The position numbers were made by a program, and so were the translations under genes. A model generated the notes under the pieces. It had not been told where the DNA came from, did no database searches, and saw only the letters and a list, made by a program, of their open reading frames with translations. Of a stretch of 64,000 nt of DNA, positions 24,349 through 33,373 are shown in pieces. Where the stretch lies: contig NZ_JAHXBF010000007.1 of the NCBI RefSeq assembly GCF_020103695.1, positions 398,536 to 462,535 on the forward strand, in the 5' to 3' direction. Each line of letters starts with the position of its first letter. Position 1 is the stretch's first letter. The stretch is from Hyalangium versicolor (GTDB lineage Bacteria > Myxococcota > Myxococcia > Myxococcales > Myxococcaceae).

Positions 24349-26562
24349 ATGCAACGTCCGATTTGGCGCTTGGGCGCCGCCCTGGCGGTCGCGCTGGGGA
24401 TCGTCGCCGCGTGCGGTGGAGGCGACAAGCCCACTGAGGAAGAACCTGAGCTCCTGCTCTCAGCCACGCCCCGGCAGATCAATGATCGGGGACAGGCCGC
24501 ACAGCTCACCATCACCGCGACGAATGCGGACGGCTCGGCCGGCACCGGCGACGTCACAGTGGTCACCCCCGCGGGAGCGCTGGGCAACAGCGACACGGAG
24601 GAGAAGTTGAACCTTGCCAACGGCAAGGCGACGACGAGCTTCACCTGTGACAAGACCGCGGATGCGAAGTGCGCTGGCAGCGTGCGCATCGAGGCCACGT
24701 GGGGCTCGACAACCGGAACCGTGACCGTGACGGTCAGCTCCGGCAGCACTGGCGATGGAGGAACCCCGGACGGTGGCACTGGAAACCCGGACGGTGGCAG
24801 TGGAAGCGGGGACGGTGGCACCACGATTACGGTGGTCAGCTCCAAGAGCTCCGTCTTCACGTCCGTGGGAGACTTCGCGGAGATCACCGCCACGCTGACA
24901 GGCAGCGGCAATACCCCGAAGGTGGGAGAGTCCATCACCTTCGACACGACCGTGGGAGGCCTCCAGGTCTCACAGAGCGACACCCCCGCCCAGTCCGTGC
25001 AGGCCTCCACGAATAGCGCAGGCAAGGCAGTGGTGCGCCTGGTGGAGAGCGGCCCGGCGGGCACCGCGAGTGTCCGTGCCCGCCACACAGCATCTGGTGC
25101 CCAGGCGAGCGTGTCGGTGAAGATCACCAACATCCAGCAGATCACCCACTCCTCGACGACGTGCGGAGGTACGCCCTGCACCATCATGGGAACGAAGAGC
25201 TCCGGCTTCAACGAGCAGTCCCAGGTCTCCTTCAAGGTGGTGGACTCGACCAGTCAGCCCGTACCCGGGGTGACGGTGACCTTCAGCATTCCCAATCCGC
25301 CTGGAGGCACCACCGTGTCGCCCTCCGCCACCACCAACGCGCAGGGCATCGCAACGGCCATCGTGTCGTCGGGCCCTTCCATCGGCGCCATCGTGGTGCA
25401 TGCGGTCGCCATCGCGGGCCGCGTCGAGGTGGACAGCCCGAACATCGGTATCCGCGGTGCCAAGGTGGCCAACAAGGGCTTCAGCCTGGCTTGCAAGACG
25501 ATCAACATTGGGGTCTATACCTCCCCCAACCCGCCAGCGCTCTACACCGTCGCCTGTGACGTGAAGGTGCAGGACCGGTACCTCAACCCCGTAGGTACCG
25601 GGACCACGGTCAACTTCAAGGTCGAGGCGGGCAACATCACCAACTCCGTGGCGACCAAGGCTTATAGCCCCACCGGAAACAACGCGGACGAGGGCAAGGG
25701 CTCCGTCAACTTCAGCACCGAAGGGGCGCTGCCCGTGGATGTGGATCCCCTCGAGGCCGACGACGCCCAGTTCCCCATCAAGCGCGACCGGGAACCCCGG
25801 GGCCCCAAGGGCCAGCTGACTGCCAATCCTCGCGACGGCCTCGTCACGGTCCTCGCTTATACCCGCGGAGAGGAATGGTTCGACGACGGAAACACCAACG
25901 GCATCCGGGATCCGGGTGAGCAGTTCTATGACCAGGGTGAGCCCTTCGTCGACAACAACGACAACGGTGTCCGCGATCCTGGCGAGACATACATCGATGA
26001 GGCCCCCGCCGATGGCCAGTGGAACGGCCCCAACGGGGTCTGGGACAACGACACCTCCATCTGGGTCGAGACGCGCATCCTCTACACAGGGAAGCCAACG
26101 CTCGACCCGACCCACACCTATATTTTGCCCAATGTGTTCTCCGGCAATTGCGGCGACACCAATCCGCCGCCCCTGGGCAAGGGCGAAACAACCACTGTCA
26201 GGATGTACTTTGGCGACGACTTCTTCAACCGCCCGCAGGCCCAGGGTACATCCTTTTCGGCGACCCATAAGGCGACAAAGGGCAGTGTGAAGGTCGCTAG
26301 CGCTGGCTTCCAGGATGGCTACGGCTTTGGCTACGTCCGAGAGCTGTTCAGCACCTCGACTGGCCAGGCTTGCCTCACCACCTCACCGATCTGTGTCTAC
26401 AAGGTGTATTTCACGAGTTGGGGCGGCGGTTACGTGAGCGATGCCACTATCACTGGCGCCGCCCGCACAGACACCCAATCCTGTCAGAGCGACGAGGCCA
26501 CCTTCAGCACGACCGTGCTGGGCACGACCACGGGTGCCCAAACCATTGGCGCCATCGAGTAA
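24349..26562 (+). CDS. Ig-like/invasin-domain lipoprotein
   Basis: A 737-residue exported lipoprotein with signal peptide and lipobox VAAC (Cys22), followed by CGGGD. Several bacterial Ig-like (Big_1/invasin-type) modules follow, for example LLLSATPRQINDRGQAAQLT and GVTVTFSIPNPPGGTTVSPS with the typical GIATAIVSSG ending. Between module one and two is a Gly/Asp-rich linker with repeated DGG units (codons near 24755-24825). The second half includes DNG-rich segments (WFDDGNTNGIRDPGEQF, DNNDNGVRDPGETY) that look like calcium-binding SdrD-like loops. It resembles large surface lipoproteins common in myxobacteria. Function unknown. A sigma70-like promoter and aggag precede it; a strong hairpin follows. 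Confidence 0.87.
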   Translation: MQRPIWRLGAALAVALGIVAACGGGDKPTEEEPELLLSATPRQINDRGQAAQLTITATNADGSAGTGDVTVVTPAGALGNSDTEEKLNLANGKATTSFTCDKTADAKCAGSVRIEATWGSTTGTVTVTVSSGSTGDGGTPDGGTGNPDGGSGSGDGGTTITVVSSKSSVFTSVGDFAEITATLTGSGNTPKVGESITFDTTVGGLQVSQSDTPAQSVQASTNSAGKAVVRLVESGPAGTASVRARHTASGAQASVSVKITNIQQITHSSTTCGGTPCTIMGTKSSGFNEQSQVSFKVVDSTSQPVPGVTVTFSIPNPPGGTTVSPSATTNAQGIATAIVSSGPSIGAIVVHAVAIAGRVEVDSPNIGIRGAKVANKGFSLACKTINIGVYTSPNPPALYTVACDVKVQDRYLNPVGTGTTVNFKVEAGNITNSVATKAYSPTGNNADEGKGSVNFSTEGALPVDVDPLEADDAQFPIKRDREPRGPKGQLTANPRDGLVTVLAYTRGEEWFDDGNTNGIRDPGEQFYDQGEPFVDNNDNGVRDPGETYIDEAPADGQWNGPNGVWDNDTSIWVETRILYTGKPTLDPTHTYILPNVFSGNCGDTNPPPLGKGETTTVRMYFGDDFFNRPQAQGTSFSATHKATKGSVKVASAGFQDGYGFGYVRELFSTSTGQACLTTSPICVYKVYFTSWGGGYVSDATITGAARTDTQSCQSDEATFSTTVLGTTTGAQTIGAIE

Positions 26563-26584
26563 CCCGGGGTCCCCCTGAAACACG

Positions 26585-26620
26585 ACGGCCACCGTGCTCC
26601 GCTCTGGAGCCGGTGGCCGT
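26585..26620. terminator. Strong intrinsic terminator between convergent genes
   Basis: ACGGCCACCG pairs perfectly with CGGTGGCCGT, and the interior GCTCC gctct GGAGC extends the stem. On the plus strand the hairpin is followed by cctcttt; on the minus strand by cgtgtttc. It serves the lipoprotein gene and probably the transaldolase gene from the other side. Confidence 0.85.
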
Positions 26621-26645
26621 CCTCTTTCCAGCGCCCGTTGCTGGA

Positions 26646-27293
26646 CTACTTCTTGGGAACCTTCTCCCAGTCAGCCAGGAACTTCTTGATGCCGATGTCC
26701 GTGAGCGGGTGCTGCGCCAGCTGGTTGATCACGCTGAAGGGCAGCGTCGCCACGTCCGCTCCCAGCCGCGCCGCCTGCAGCACGTGGATGGGGTTGCGCA
26801 CGCTCGCCACCAGCACCTGCGTCGTGAAGTCGTAGTTCCGGTAGATCTCGAGGATGTTCGAGATCAGCTCCATCCCGTCCTCGGAGATGTCGTCCAGCCG
26901 GCCCACGAACGGAGACACGTACGTGGCTCCCGCCTTGGCGCACAACAGCGCCTGGTTCGCCGAGAACACCAGCGTCACGTTCGTCCGGATGCCCTCAGAC
27001 GTCAGCGCCTTCACCGCCTTCATCCCCTCCACGCCCATGGGGATCTTCACCACCACGTTGTCGTGGATCTTCGCCAGCGTGCGCCCCTCCTTGATGAGCT
27101 CCGGCGCCTCCAGCGAAACGCACTCGGCGCTCACCGGTCCGTCCACGATGGAGCAGATCTCCCGGATGGTCTCCTCGAGCCCGCGGCCCACCTTCGCCAA
27201 CAACGACGGGTTGGTGGTGACGCCGTCCACACACCCCATCTCGTATGCCTTGCGGATCTCTCCAACGTCCGCCGTGTCGATGAAGAACTTCAT
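26646..27293 (-). CDS. fsa: Transaldolase / fructose-6-phosphate aldolase-like
   Basis: A 215-residue member of the small transaldolase (TalC/Fsa) subfamily. The start MKFFIDTADVGEIRKA is diagnostic, DGVTTNPSLLAK follows, and the Schiff-base lysine lies in VVVKIPMGVEG. The C-terminal end matches the family. It either acts as transaldolase in the pentose phosphate pathway or as fructose-6-phosphate aldolase; sequence alone does not decide, and the gene symbol is by subfamily. In-frame extension to 27416 has no support. It is divergent from kdsD-like. Confidence 0.93.
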   Translation of the reverse strand: MKFFIDTADVGEIRKAYEMGCVDGVTTNPSLLAKVGRGLEETIREICSIVDGPVSAECVSLEAPELIKEGRTLAKIHDNVVVKIPMGVEGMKAVKALTSEGIRTNVTLVFSANQALLCAKAGATYVSPFVGRLDDISEDGMELISNILEIYRNYDFTTQVLVASVRNPIHVLQAARLGADVATLPFSVINQLAQHPLTDIGIKKFLADWEKVPKK

Positions 27294-27433
27294 GCCGTCA
27301 CCTATTGTGGGAAAACCTGCGTACGCAGGGTGAACGTTCCAGCCCGAGGACCGGGCGTGCGAGCGCGTAACCGATGGCCCGCACCGCGTCAAGGGTAGCG
27401 GCCCACCGCACCCCAAGAGTAGAAGGACCGCGA

Positions 27434-28489
27434 ATGGCTCGCCCCCGTCGCTCCACCGCCAACAAGCCCCGGCTCCGCGCCCTTCCCGGCAGGAGTGTCG
27501 CCACTGCGCCGCCCCGAACCGAGGAGGCCAACGAGGCCCTCGCCTACGCCCAGGGAGTGCTCGAGGCCGAGGCCCGCGCCATCCTCGGGCTGCGGCTGGG
27601 GGACTCGTTCCTCAAGGCGCTCGGGCTGCTGCGCGAGTGTCAGACCCAGGCCGTCGTCACGGGCATGGGCAAGGCGGGCCTCATCGGTCAGAAGCTGTCC
27701 GCCACTCTGGCCTCCACCGGCATCCGCTCCTTCTTCCTCCACCCCGCTGAAGCCTTGCACGGCGACCTGGGGCGCGTGGGCCGCGGTGACGTCATCCTGG
27801 CCCTCTCCAACAGTGGCTCCACCGAGGAGGTGCTCCGGCTACTGCCCTCGTTCCGACGCCTGGGCACCCCCGTCATTGCCCTCACCGGCGAGCCAGAGAG
27901 CCCGCTGGCTCGCGGAGCGGATGTCGTGCTGGACATCGGCCGCATCGAAGAGGCGTGCCCCATGGGCCTGGTCCCCACCGCCTCCACCGCCGCGCTGCAC
28001 GCCATGGGCGACGCGCTGGCGATGACCCTGATGCGCTCGCGCACCTTCGGAACGGAGGAGTATGCGCTGCTGCATCCGGGAGGGAAGATCGGCCGCTCCG
28101 TCCAGCGCGTCTTCGAGGTCATGCGCACCGGCCCCACCAACCCCGTCGTGCGCGACTCCGCCAGGCTGTCCGATGCCGTCGGGGTGATGACGCAGACGCC
28201 TGGACGGCCCGGCGCCACCAACGTGGTGGATCGCCAGGGACGGCTGGTGGGCATCTTCACCGATGGAGATCTCCGCCGGCTGGTGGAGCAGGGCCGCACG
28301 GACTTCACAGTCCCCGTGCGTGAGGTGATGGGCCGCAGGCCCAAGTGCGTGAGCCCCGAGACGCTGGTACTCACGGCGGCGGCCCAGATGCGCGAGGCCC
28401 GGGTGGATCAGCTCCCGGTGGTGGATGCCGAGGGCCGCGCCGTGGGCCTGCTCGATGTGCAGGACCTGCTGGCCGCGCGCTTCCTGTGA
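27434..28489 (+). CDS. kdsD: Arabinose-5-phosphate isomerase (KpsF/GutQ family)
   Basis: A 351-residue protein that interconverts ribulose-5-phosphate and arabinose-5-phosphate, the first step to Kdo for lipopolysaccharide. An N-terminal SIS domain (VVTGMGKAGLIGQKLSATLA, HPAEALHGDLG, ALSNSGSTEEVLRL) is followed by two CBS domains (VMRTGPTNPVV and GIFTDGDLRRL, then VREVMGRRPKCV to LPVVDAEGRAVGLLDVQDLL). The first 25-30 residues are a basic extension. I begin at ATG 27434 because aagga lies just upstream; an earlier in-frame start at 27374 is not needed. Confidence 0.94.
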   Translation: MARPRRSTANKPRLRALPGRSVATAPPRTEEANEALAYAQGVLEAEARAILGLRLGDSFLKALGLLRECQTQAVVTGMGKAGLIGQKLSATLASTGIRSFFLHPAEALHGDLGRVGRGDVILALSNSGSTEEVLRLLPSFRRLGTPVIALTGEPESPLARGADVVLDIGRIEEACPMGLVPTASTAALHAMGDALAMTLMRSRTFGTEEYALLHPGGKIGRSVQRVFEVMRTGPTNPVVRDSARLSDAVGVMTQTPGRPGATNVVDRQGRLVGIFTDGDLRRLVEQGRTDFTVPVREVMGRRPKCVSPETLVLTAAAQMREARVDQLPVVDAEGRAVGLLDVQDLLAARFL

Positions 28490-28614
28490 CTCATCTTCTC
28501 GTGAAGTAAGAGAGGCTCAGCTCCTCCTCCGTTACGCCCGCTGGACGCAGCCCGACCCGCTCCCGCGTCATACGCCAGAGGCAGCGCAGTGCCCCGGCAC
28601 GCCAGCTGCACTTC

Positions 28615-28857
28615 ATGGCCTCCATGAACACGGTGAACAGCGTAGCGCTCGCCAAGCGCTTGGAAGATGCAGAGGTTGCGGTGCAGAAGGCGTACGCGGA
28701 GCTGGACGGGAGTCCACGATCGTGGACTGTGCTGGACTCCGCCAAACGCTCCTACCGCGAGGCAGAGGCCGATGCGGTGGTGATGCTCGGAGCCCAGATG
28801 GCTCTGGAACTCGTGGGGAGTCGCCTGACTCCCCCCGAATCGCGGTTCGCGAACTGA
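28615..28857 (+). CDS. Small hypothetical protein (80 residues)
   Basis: A short open frame whose product is soluble and largely helical: VALAKRLEDAEVAVQKAYAEL followed by KRSYREAEADAVVMLG and a C-terminal TPPESRFAN. Charged heptads suggest a coiled coil. No family recognised. Codon use is less biased toward G/C at third positions than in its neighbours, which may reflect recent acquisition or weak expression. ATG at 28615 or 28624; no clear ribosome-binding site, so the start is uncertain. It ends seven bases from the convergent TPR gene. The minus-strand frame over the same bases (28491-28745) looks like noise. Confidence 0.5.
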   Translation: MASMNTVNSVALAKRLEDAEVAVQKAYAELDGSPRSWTVLDSAKRSYREAEADAVVMLGAQMALELVGSRLTPPESRFAN

Positions 28858-28864
28858 TCGACGG

Positions 28865-30343
28865 TTACTGGCCGGCCTTGGCCTGCAGGGCCGCCTTGTT
28901 CGGGTAGTCCGGCACGGACTGCAGCAGCTTGGCCCAGAGCGCCTTGGCGCCCTTCGCATCACCCTTGGCCATCAGGGTGTCGCCCAGCTTCTCCACCGCC
29001 GCTGGATCCGAACCCACCGCCACGCCCCAGATTCGATCCGCCATCGGTTTGCCCAGCCCCACCAGCGCCCAGGCCATGCCTGCCTTCGCGCGGCCGTTCT
29101 CCGGCTGGAAGGGCACCACGCGCCGGTACACGCCAAGCGCCGCGTCGTACTGGCCCTTCGCCAGGTTGTCCTCGCCCTCCTCCACCAGCTTCGCCAGGCC
29201 CGCCTCCAGCTCCGGCGTGCGCTCGGTGTTCTGGACGGCGTCCACCATCTCCTGCGTCAGCACGGGCGGCCCGTCCTGCCCCTGTCCACCCATGGCCCCC
29301 GACGCGCCCGCCATGGGCCCTGTCCCTCCCATCATCGGCGCCGCGGCCATCGGCTCCGAAGGCCGCTGAGACAAACGGATGCGCCGGTCCTCCGCGCGCG
29401 ACTGCTTCCACTTCTCCCGGCCCCCAGCCTTCGCCGAGTCCTGGGCGAACTGGCTGAGCTGCTTCGCCAGATCCGTGCGAGGCGAGTCCGGATGCGCCGC
29501 GACGAAAGCCTCGAAGCCCTCGTGCGCCGCCCGCAGCGCCTTCACGTCCTCACCCTTCGTCTCGTACAGCACCGCCGAACGAGCGAAGAGCGCCTCCTCG
29601 TTGGAAGGCGCCACGTCCAGCGCCCGCTCGTACACCGCCAGCGCTCCCGCCTTGTCGCCCGTCAGGTACAGGGCGTTGGCGCGCAGCACCTCCACCTCCA
29701 CCACAGGCCCCAGCGCCACCTTCGCACAGCTCGCCGCGCCCGCGGAGTCACCCTTCTTCGCGCGCTCCGCAGCCGCCTTGCCCATGTCCTCCACGGACGT
29801 GGTCGGCGTGAAGCCACAGCCCGCATCCTCAGGACTCGGCACGGGCGTCTTCCCCAGCTTCTTGCGCTGCTCCACGAACAGCGCCCGCGTCGCCGCCGCC
29901 TTCTCCTCCGCTTGGAGGAAGTACACCACCGCGTCCGAGGGGCGCCCGTTCGTGTAGTAGAGCTTGCCCAGCGAAGAGGCGATCTCGAACGTCTTCTCCC
30001 GCGCGCGCAGGCCGTCCGTCGTGTCGAGCTGCTTGAGCAGCTCGTCGGCCGTGGGTGGCGCCCGGCCCGTGCCCGACATCGGAGGATGGCCCTCGGGCAG
30101 CGCCCCGGTGGACATGCCCGACGGCCCTGAGCCACTGCCCGTCATGGGCGGATGGCCCTCGGGCAGTGCGCCCTGAGCAGCCGAGCCCTCTCCTTCCGGA
30201 AGCGGAGGATGCCCGGCGGGCAAGGAGCCGGGTCGGGCGGGCGACGCCTCGGTCCCCGGAGGGATGGCCGGGTGGTTGGGCGGAAGATTGGTCGGCTCAG
30301 CGGCGAGCAGCGCAGCGGTCGTCAGGGCTACGGAAAGGATCAT
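28865..30343 (-). CDS. TPR protein with LPxGHPP-motif N-terminal region
   Basis: A 492-residue probably exported protein (start MILSVALTTAALLAAEP). Residues about 15-95 are proline- and glycine-rich, with repeated short motifs (LPPNHPAIP, LPAGHPPLPEGEG and two copies of LPEGHPPM). The rest is helical tetratricopeptide repeats, such as GDKAGALAVYERALDVAPSNEEALFARS and YDAALGVYRRVVPFQPENGRAK, with a Gly/Met-rich linker (GMGGT-type, about residues 330-360). No catalytic motif seen; a periplasmic scaffold or assembly factor is most likely. It starts in an ATGA overlap with folK and is the last gene of the lysine/folate run. Confidence 0.8.
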   Translation of the reverse strand: MILSVALTTAALLAAEPTNLPPNHPAIPPGTEASPARPGSLPAGHPPLPEGEGSAAQGALPEGHPPMTGSGSGPSGMSTGALPEGHPPMSGTGRAPPTADELLKQLDTTDGLRAREKTFEIASSLGKLYYTNGRPSDAVVYFLQAEEKAAATRALFVEQRKKLGKTPVPSPEDAGCGFTPTTSVEDMGKAAAERAKKGDSAGAASCAKVALGPVVEVEVLRANALYLTGDKAGALAVYERALDVAPSNEEALFARSAVLYETKGEDVKALRAAHEGFEAFVAAHPDSPRTDLAKQLSQFAQDSAKAGGREKWKQSRAEDRRIRLSQRPSEPMAAAPMMGGTGPMAGASGAMGGQGQDGPPVLTQEMVDAVQNTERTPELEAGLAKLVEEGEDNLAKGQYDAALGVYRRVVPFQPENGRAKAGMAWALVGLGKPMADRIWGVAVGSDPAAVEKLGDTLMAKGDAKGAKALWAKLLQSVPDYPNKAALQAKAGQ

Positions 30344-30870
30344 GAATCGTTCACCAGGGGGCTGGCCTCGGGCCACTGGGTGGCCGACAGCCTGCGGACA
30401 TCTTGCGGAGCCAGGCCGGCGAGAAGCTGTCTCACCGTCACGCCCAGCACCGGGTGCTTCAGCTCCGGGGCCAGTTCCGCCAGCGGCTCCAGCGCGAAGC
30501 GGCGCTTGTGCAGCTCCAGGTGCGGAACCTGGAGGTTCACCTCCGCCACGAGCTCGCCGTCCCACAGGAGGATGTCGAGATCGATCGGCCGAGGCCCCCA
30601 GCGCACACCGTCGCGGCGGCGGCCCAGATCATGCTCGATGCGCTGGAGGATGGTCAGCAGCCGCAGTGGAGGCAGGACGCACTCCAGCGCGACCACGGCG
30701 TTGAGGTAGCGCGGCTGGGACGGGCCCACGGGCGCGCTGTCATACAGCGAGGAGCAGCGCAGCACGGCGACCGCGTCAATGCGCGAGAGGGCCTCCAAGG
30801 CAGCCACGAGATAGCCCTCGCGGTCTCCCTCGTTGGAACCCAGCCCGACGTAGACGTTGGCGGTGCTCAC
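30340..30870 (-). CDS. folK: 6-hydroxymethyl-7,8-dihydropterin pyrophosphokinase
   Basis: A 176-residue HPPK. It transfers pyrophosphate from ATP to 6-hydroxymethyl-dihydropterin in folate synthesis. The opening VYVGLGSNEGD, the LYDSAPVG segment and the signature RWGPRPIDLDILLWDG are all present and in order. It starts at GTG 30870 in a GTGA overlap with the FAH-family gene and ends in an ATGA overlap with the TPR gene, so all three are translationally coupled. Confidence 0.97.
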   Translation of the reverse strand: MSTANVYVGLGSNEGDREGYLVAALEALSRIDAVAVLRCSSLYDSAPVGPSQPRYLNAVVALECVLPPLRLLTILQRIEHDLGRRRDGVRWGPRPIDLDILLWDGELVAEVNLQVPHLELHKRRFALEPLAELAPELKHPVLGVTVRQLLAGLAPQDVRRLSATQWPEASPLVNDS

Positions 30871-31637
30871 GGCTCCATCTCAACCGGATTGGACAGGGTC
30901 CCGATTCCCTCGATCTCCACCTCGACCGTATCCCCGGCCACCAGCTTCCCGACTCCCGAGGGAGTTCCGGTGCTTATCAGGTCTCCAGGCAGGAGCGTCA
31001 TGATGTGGGAGATGAAGGACACGAGCGCCGCTGGGCCGAACACCATGTCGGAGGTGCGGCTGTCCTGGCGCACCTGTCCGTTCACCTTGCACTGGATGCG
31101 CAGATCCGCCGGAGACAGCCCCGTCACCGCCCACGGCCCGGCGCAGGAGAAGGTGTCGTAGCTCTTGGCGCGGGTGTGCTGCACCTCGCGGCGCTGGATG
31201 TCCCGCGCCGTCACGTCGTTGAAGCAGGTGAGCCCCCAGATGGCGCGAGCGGCGGTGGCCTCGTCCGCGTTCTTCAGCCGCTCGCCGATGACGAGCCCCA
31301 GCTCCGCCTCGTAGTGCACCTCCTCGCTGGCCTTGGGGATGCGGATGGGCGAGCGCGGCCCGTTCAGCGAGGTGGAGGGCTTGATGAAGATGAGGGGCTC
31401 GGGCGGCACGGGCTTGCCCATCTCCTCCGCGTGCTTGCGGTAGTTCTGCCCGATGCAGACGATCTTGGAGGCCTCCGCGGGCACCATCAGCGAGAGCGTC
31501 GCCAGCGAGCGCCGCAGCCCCGTCTCCTTGCCCCCAGCCCACGGCGCGGCGTTGAGGACGACGACTTCATTGCCCTCGATGCGGCCATGCCAGGCACGGC
31601 CCTCGTGAAGGAAGCGGCAGTAGCGTGTGACGCTCAT
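30867..31637 (-). CDS. Fumarylacetoacetate hydrolase family protein
   Basis: A 256-residue FAH-fold enzyme. Metal-binding residues appear in HYEAELGLVIGERLKNADE and GLTCFNDVTARDIQ; a KSYDTFSCAGPW motif and LLPGDLISTGTPSGVGKLVAGD close the active site. Members hydrolyse or isomerise beta-diketones such as 2-hydroxyhepta-2,4-dienedioate, or act as acylpyruvases or oxaloacetate decarboxylases. The exact substrate is unknown. It is embedded between dapB and folK with four-base overlaps on both sides, so it is constitutively co-expressed with them rather than with an aromatic-degradation cluster. Confidence 0.9.
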   Translation of the reverse strand: MSVTRYCRFLHEGRAWHGRIEGNEVVVLNAAPWAGGKETGLRRSLATLSLMVPAEASKIVCIGQNYRKHAEEMGKPVPPEPLIFIKPSTSLNGPRSPIRIPKASEEVHYEAELGLVIGERLKNADEATAARAIWGLTCFNDVTARDIQRREVQHTRAKSYDTFSCAGPWAVTGLSPADLRIQCKVNGQVRQDSRTSDMVFGPAALVSFISHIMTLLPGDLISTGTPSGVGKLVAGDTVEVEIEGIGTLSNPVEMEP

Positions 31638-32449
31638 GATGTCCTCTTCAGGCCGAGCACATCGGCCATGTCATAGAGCCCGGGGCGCTGCCCCACGACC
31701 CAGTTTGCCGCCCGGAGCGCCCCCTTGGCGAACTGGTCCCGGCTGGTCGCCCGGTGGGTGAGCTCCACACGCTCACCCTCGCCGAAGAAGAACACCGTGT
31801 GCTCGCCCACCACGTCCCCGCCTCGCAGGGCCTGGATGCCAATCTCGCGAGGGGTGCGGGCGCCCACCTGGCCATGGCGCTCGAAGACGAAGTCCTCGCT
31901 GGTGCGCCCCAGCGACTGGGCGAGCACCTCCGCCAACCGGAGCGCCGTGCCCGAGGGCGCGTCCTTCTTCATCCGGTGGTGCGTCTCCACCACCTCGACG
32001 TCAAAGCCCTCGCCCAGCACCCGAGCCAGCTCCGCCGCCACCTGGATGACGACGTTGACACCCACCGAGGTGTTGGGGGCCAGCACCACGGGAATGGAAC
32101 GGGCGGCAGCAGCTACCTGCTCGCGAGCCTGCGCGGAGAAGCCCGTGGAGCCGATCACCATGCCCACCCCGCGCGCCGCGCACAGCCGCGCGTGCTCCAC
32201 GCTGGCCTCCGCGTGGGTAAAGTCGATCACCACCTGGGCTCCCGCCTCGAGCGCCGGGCCCAGCGCGTCCACCACCTTCAACCCGAACGGCTCACCGAGG
32301 CGCGCGGCCTGCCCCGCGTCCTGCCCCACCGAAGCACTCCCAGGCCGAGCCGTGGCTCCCACGACGGAGAAACCTGGGGAGCTCTTCGCCAGCCGCAGCA
32401 GCGTGCTGCCCATGCGGCCGGAGACGCCGGTGATGACGGTACGAAGCAC
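31634..32449 (-). CDS. dapB: 4-hydroxy-tetrahydrodipicolinate reductase
   Basis: A 271-residue DapB, which reduces 4-hydroxy-tetrahydrodipicolinate to tetrahydrodipicolinate on the diaminopimelate/lysine route. NAD(P) motif GVSGRMGSTLL at the start; catalytic and substrate region ETHHRMKKDAPSGTALRL; EHTVFFFGEGERVELTHRA near the end. The start codon is a GTG at 32449 with ggaggtcctc before it. It overlaps the next gene by four bases (ATGA). Confidence 0.97.
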   Translation of the reverse strand: MLRTVITGVSGRMGSTLLRLAKSSPGFSVVGATARPGSASVGQDAGQAARLGEPFGLKVVDALGPALEAGAQVVIDFTHAEASVEHARLCAARGVGMVIGSTGFSAQAREQVAAAARSIPVVLAPNTSVGVNVVIQVAAELARVLGEGFDVEVVETHHRMKKDAPSGTALRLAEVLAQSLGRTSEDFVFERHGQVGARTPREIGIQALRGGDVVGEHTVFFFGEGERVELTHRATSRDQFAKGALRAANWVVGQRPGLYDMADVLGLKRTS

Positions 32450-32468
32450 GAGGACCTCCGGGGGCGGC

Positions 32469-33356
32469 TCAAGCCTGGATCAGGTTCAGCCGCAGCAGCT
32501 CTTCCTTCAGCTTCGCCGCCTGCGGCTCGGACAGCGGCGTCAGCGGCAGGCGGATCTCCGGCCCGAACACGCCCAACAGGTGCAGCGCCCACTTGACCGG
32601 GATGGGGTTGGACTCGACGAAGAGCACCTTGTGAAGCGCGTTCATCTGCACCTGCAGCTCGCGCGCCTTGGCCAGGTCTCCGGCCCGGGCCGCCGCCACC
32701 AGGTCCGCCATCATCCGAGGCGCCACGTTCGAGGACACCGAGACGACGCCCTTGCCGCCACAGGCGATGAACGGCAGCACCGTGAAGTCATCTCCCGACA
32801 ACAGGGTGATGCGGTCGCCGCACTTCTCGACCAGGTCCACCGCGCGCGCCATGTTCCCCGTGGCCTCCTTGATGGCCACCACTTCGGGGATGTCGCACAG
32901 CCACATCACCGTCTCCGGCAGCAGGTCCACGCCCGTGCGCCCGGGGACGTTGTAGGCCACGATCGGGAAACCCGGGTGCGCCTTGGCGATGGCCCGGTAG
33001 TGCTGCAGCAGACCGAACTGGGTGGGCTTGTTGTAGTAGGGCGTGACGATCAGCGCCCCCTGCGCCCCCAGCTCTCGCACGCGGCCCACCGACTCGATGG
33101 TCTCCGCCGTGCTGTTGGAGCCCGCGCCCGCCACCACCGGCACCCGCCCTCGCGCCGCATCCACCGCCAGCTTCACAGCCTGGGCGCGCTCCTCGGCCGT
33201 CATCGTCACGGCCTCGCCCGTGGTGCCGATGGGCAGCAGCACGCTCGTGCCGCCCTCCACCTGTCGATCGATCAACGCGCGGTAGGCCGCCTCGTCGATC
33301 TTTCCGTTCCTGAAGGGCGTCGCGAGCGCCGTCATGGAGCCTTCGAAGGTCTTCAT
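32469..33356 (-). CDS. dapA: 4-hydroxy-tetrahydrodipicolinate synthase
   Basis: A 295-residue DapA, which condenses pyruvate with aspartate semialdehyde. Motifs GTTGEAVTM, NVPGRTGVDLLPE (Tyr just before), the Schiff-base lysine in VAIKEATGN and SGDDFTVLPF are all where expected. It follows lysA by 17 bases and precedes dapB by 19, and is part of the run that makes diaminopimelate for lysine and peptidoglycan. Confidence 0.97.
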   Translation of the reverse strand: MKTFEGSMTALATPFRNGKIDEAAYRALIDRQVEGGTSVLLPIGTTGEAVTMTAEERAQAVKLAVDAARGRVPVVAGAGSNSTAETIESVGRVRELGAQGALIVTPYYNKPTQFGLLQHYRAIAKAHPGFPIVAYNVPGRTGVDLLPETVMWLCDIPEVVAIKEATGNMARAVDLVEKCGDRITLLSGDDFTVLPFIACGGKGVVSVSSNVAPRMMADLVAAARAGDLAKARELQVQMNALHKVLFVESNPIPVKWALHLLGVFGPEIRLPLTPLSEPQAAKLKEELLRLNLIQA

Positions 33357-33373
33357 GGCCGCCGCTTATATGT

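Noticed and set aside
28491..28745. 84-codon minus-strand frame over the small plus-strand gene
   Set aside because: Composition is Ser/Arg/Leu-rich like shadow frames. The plus-strand product looks more protein-like.
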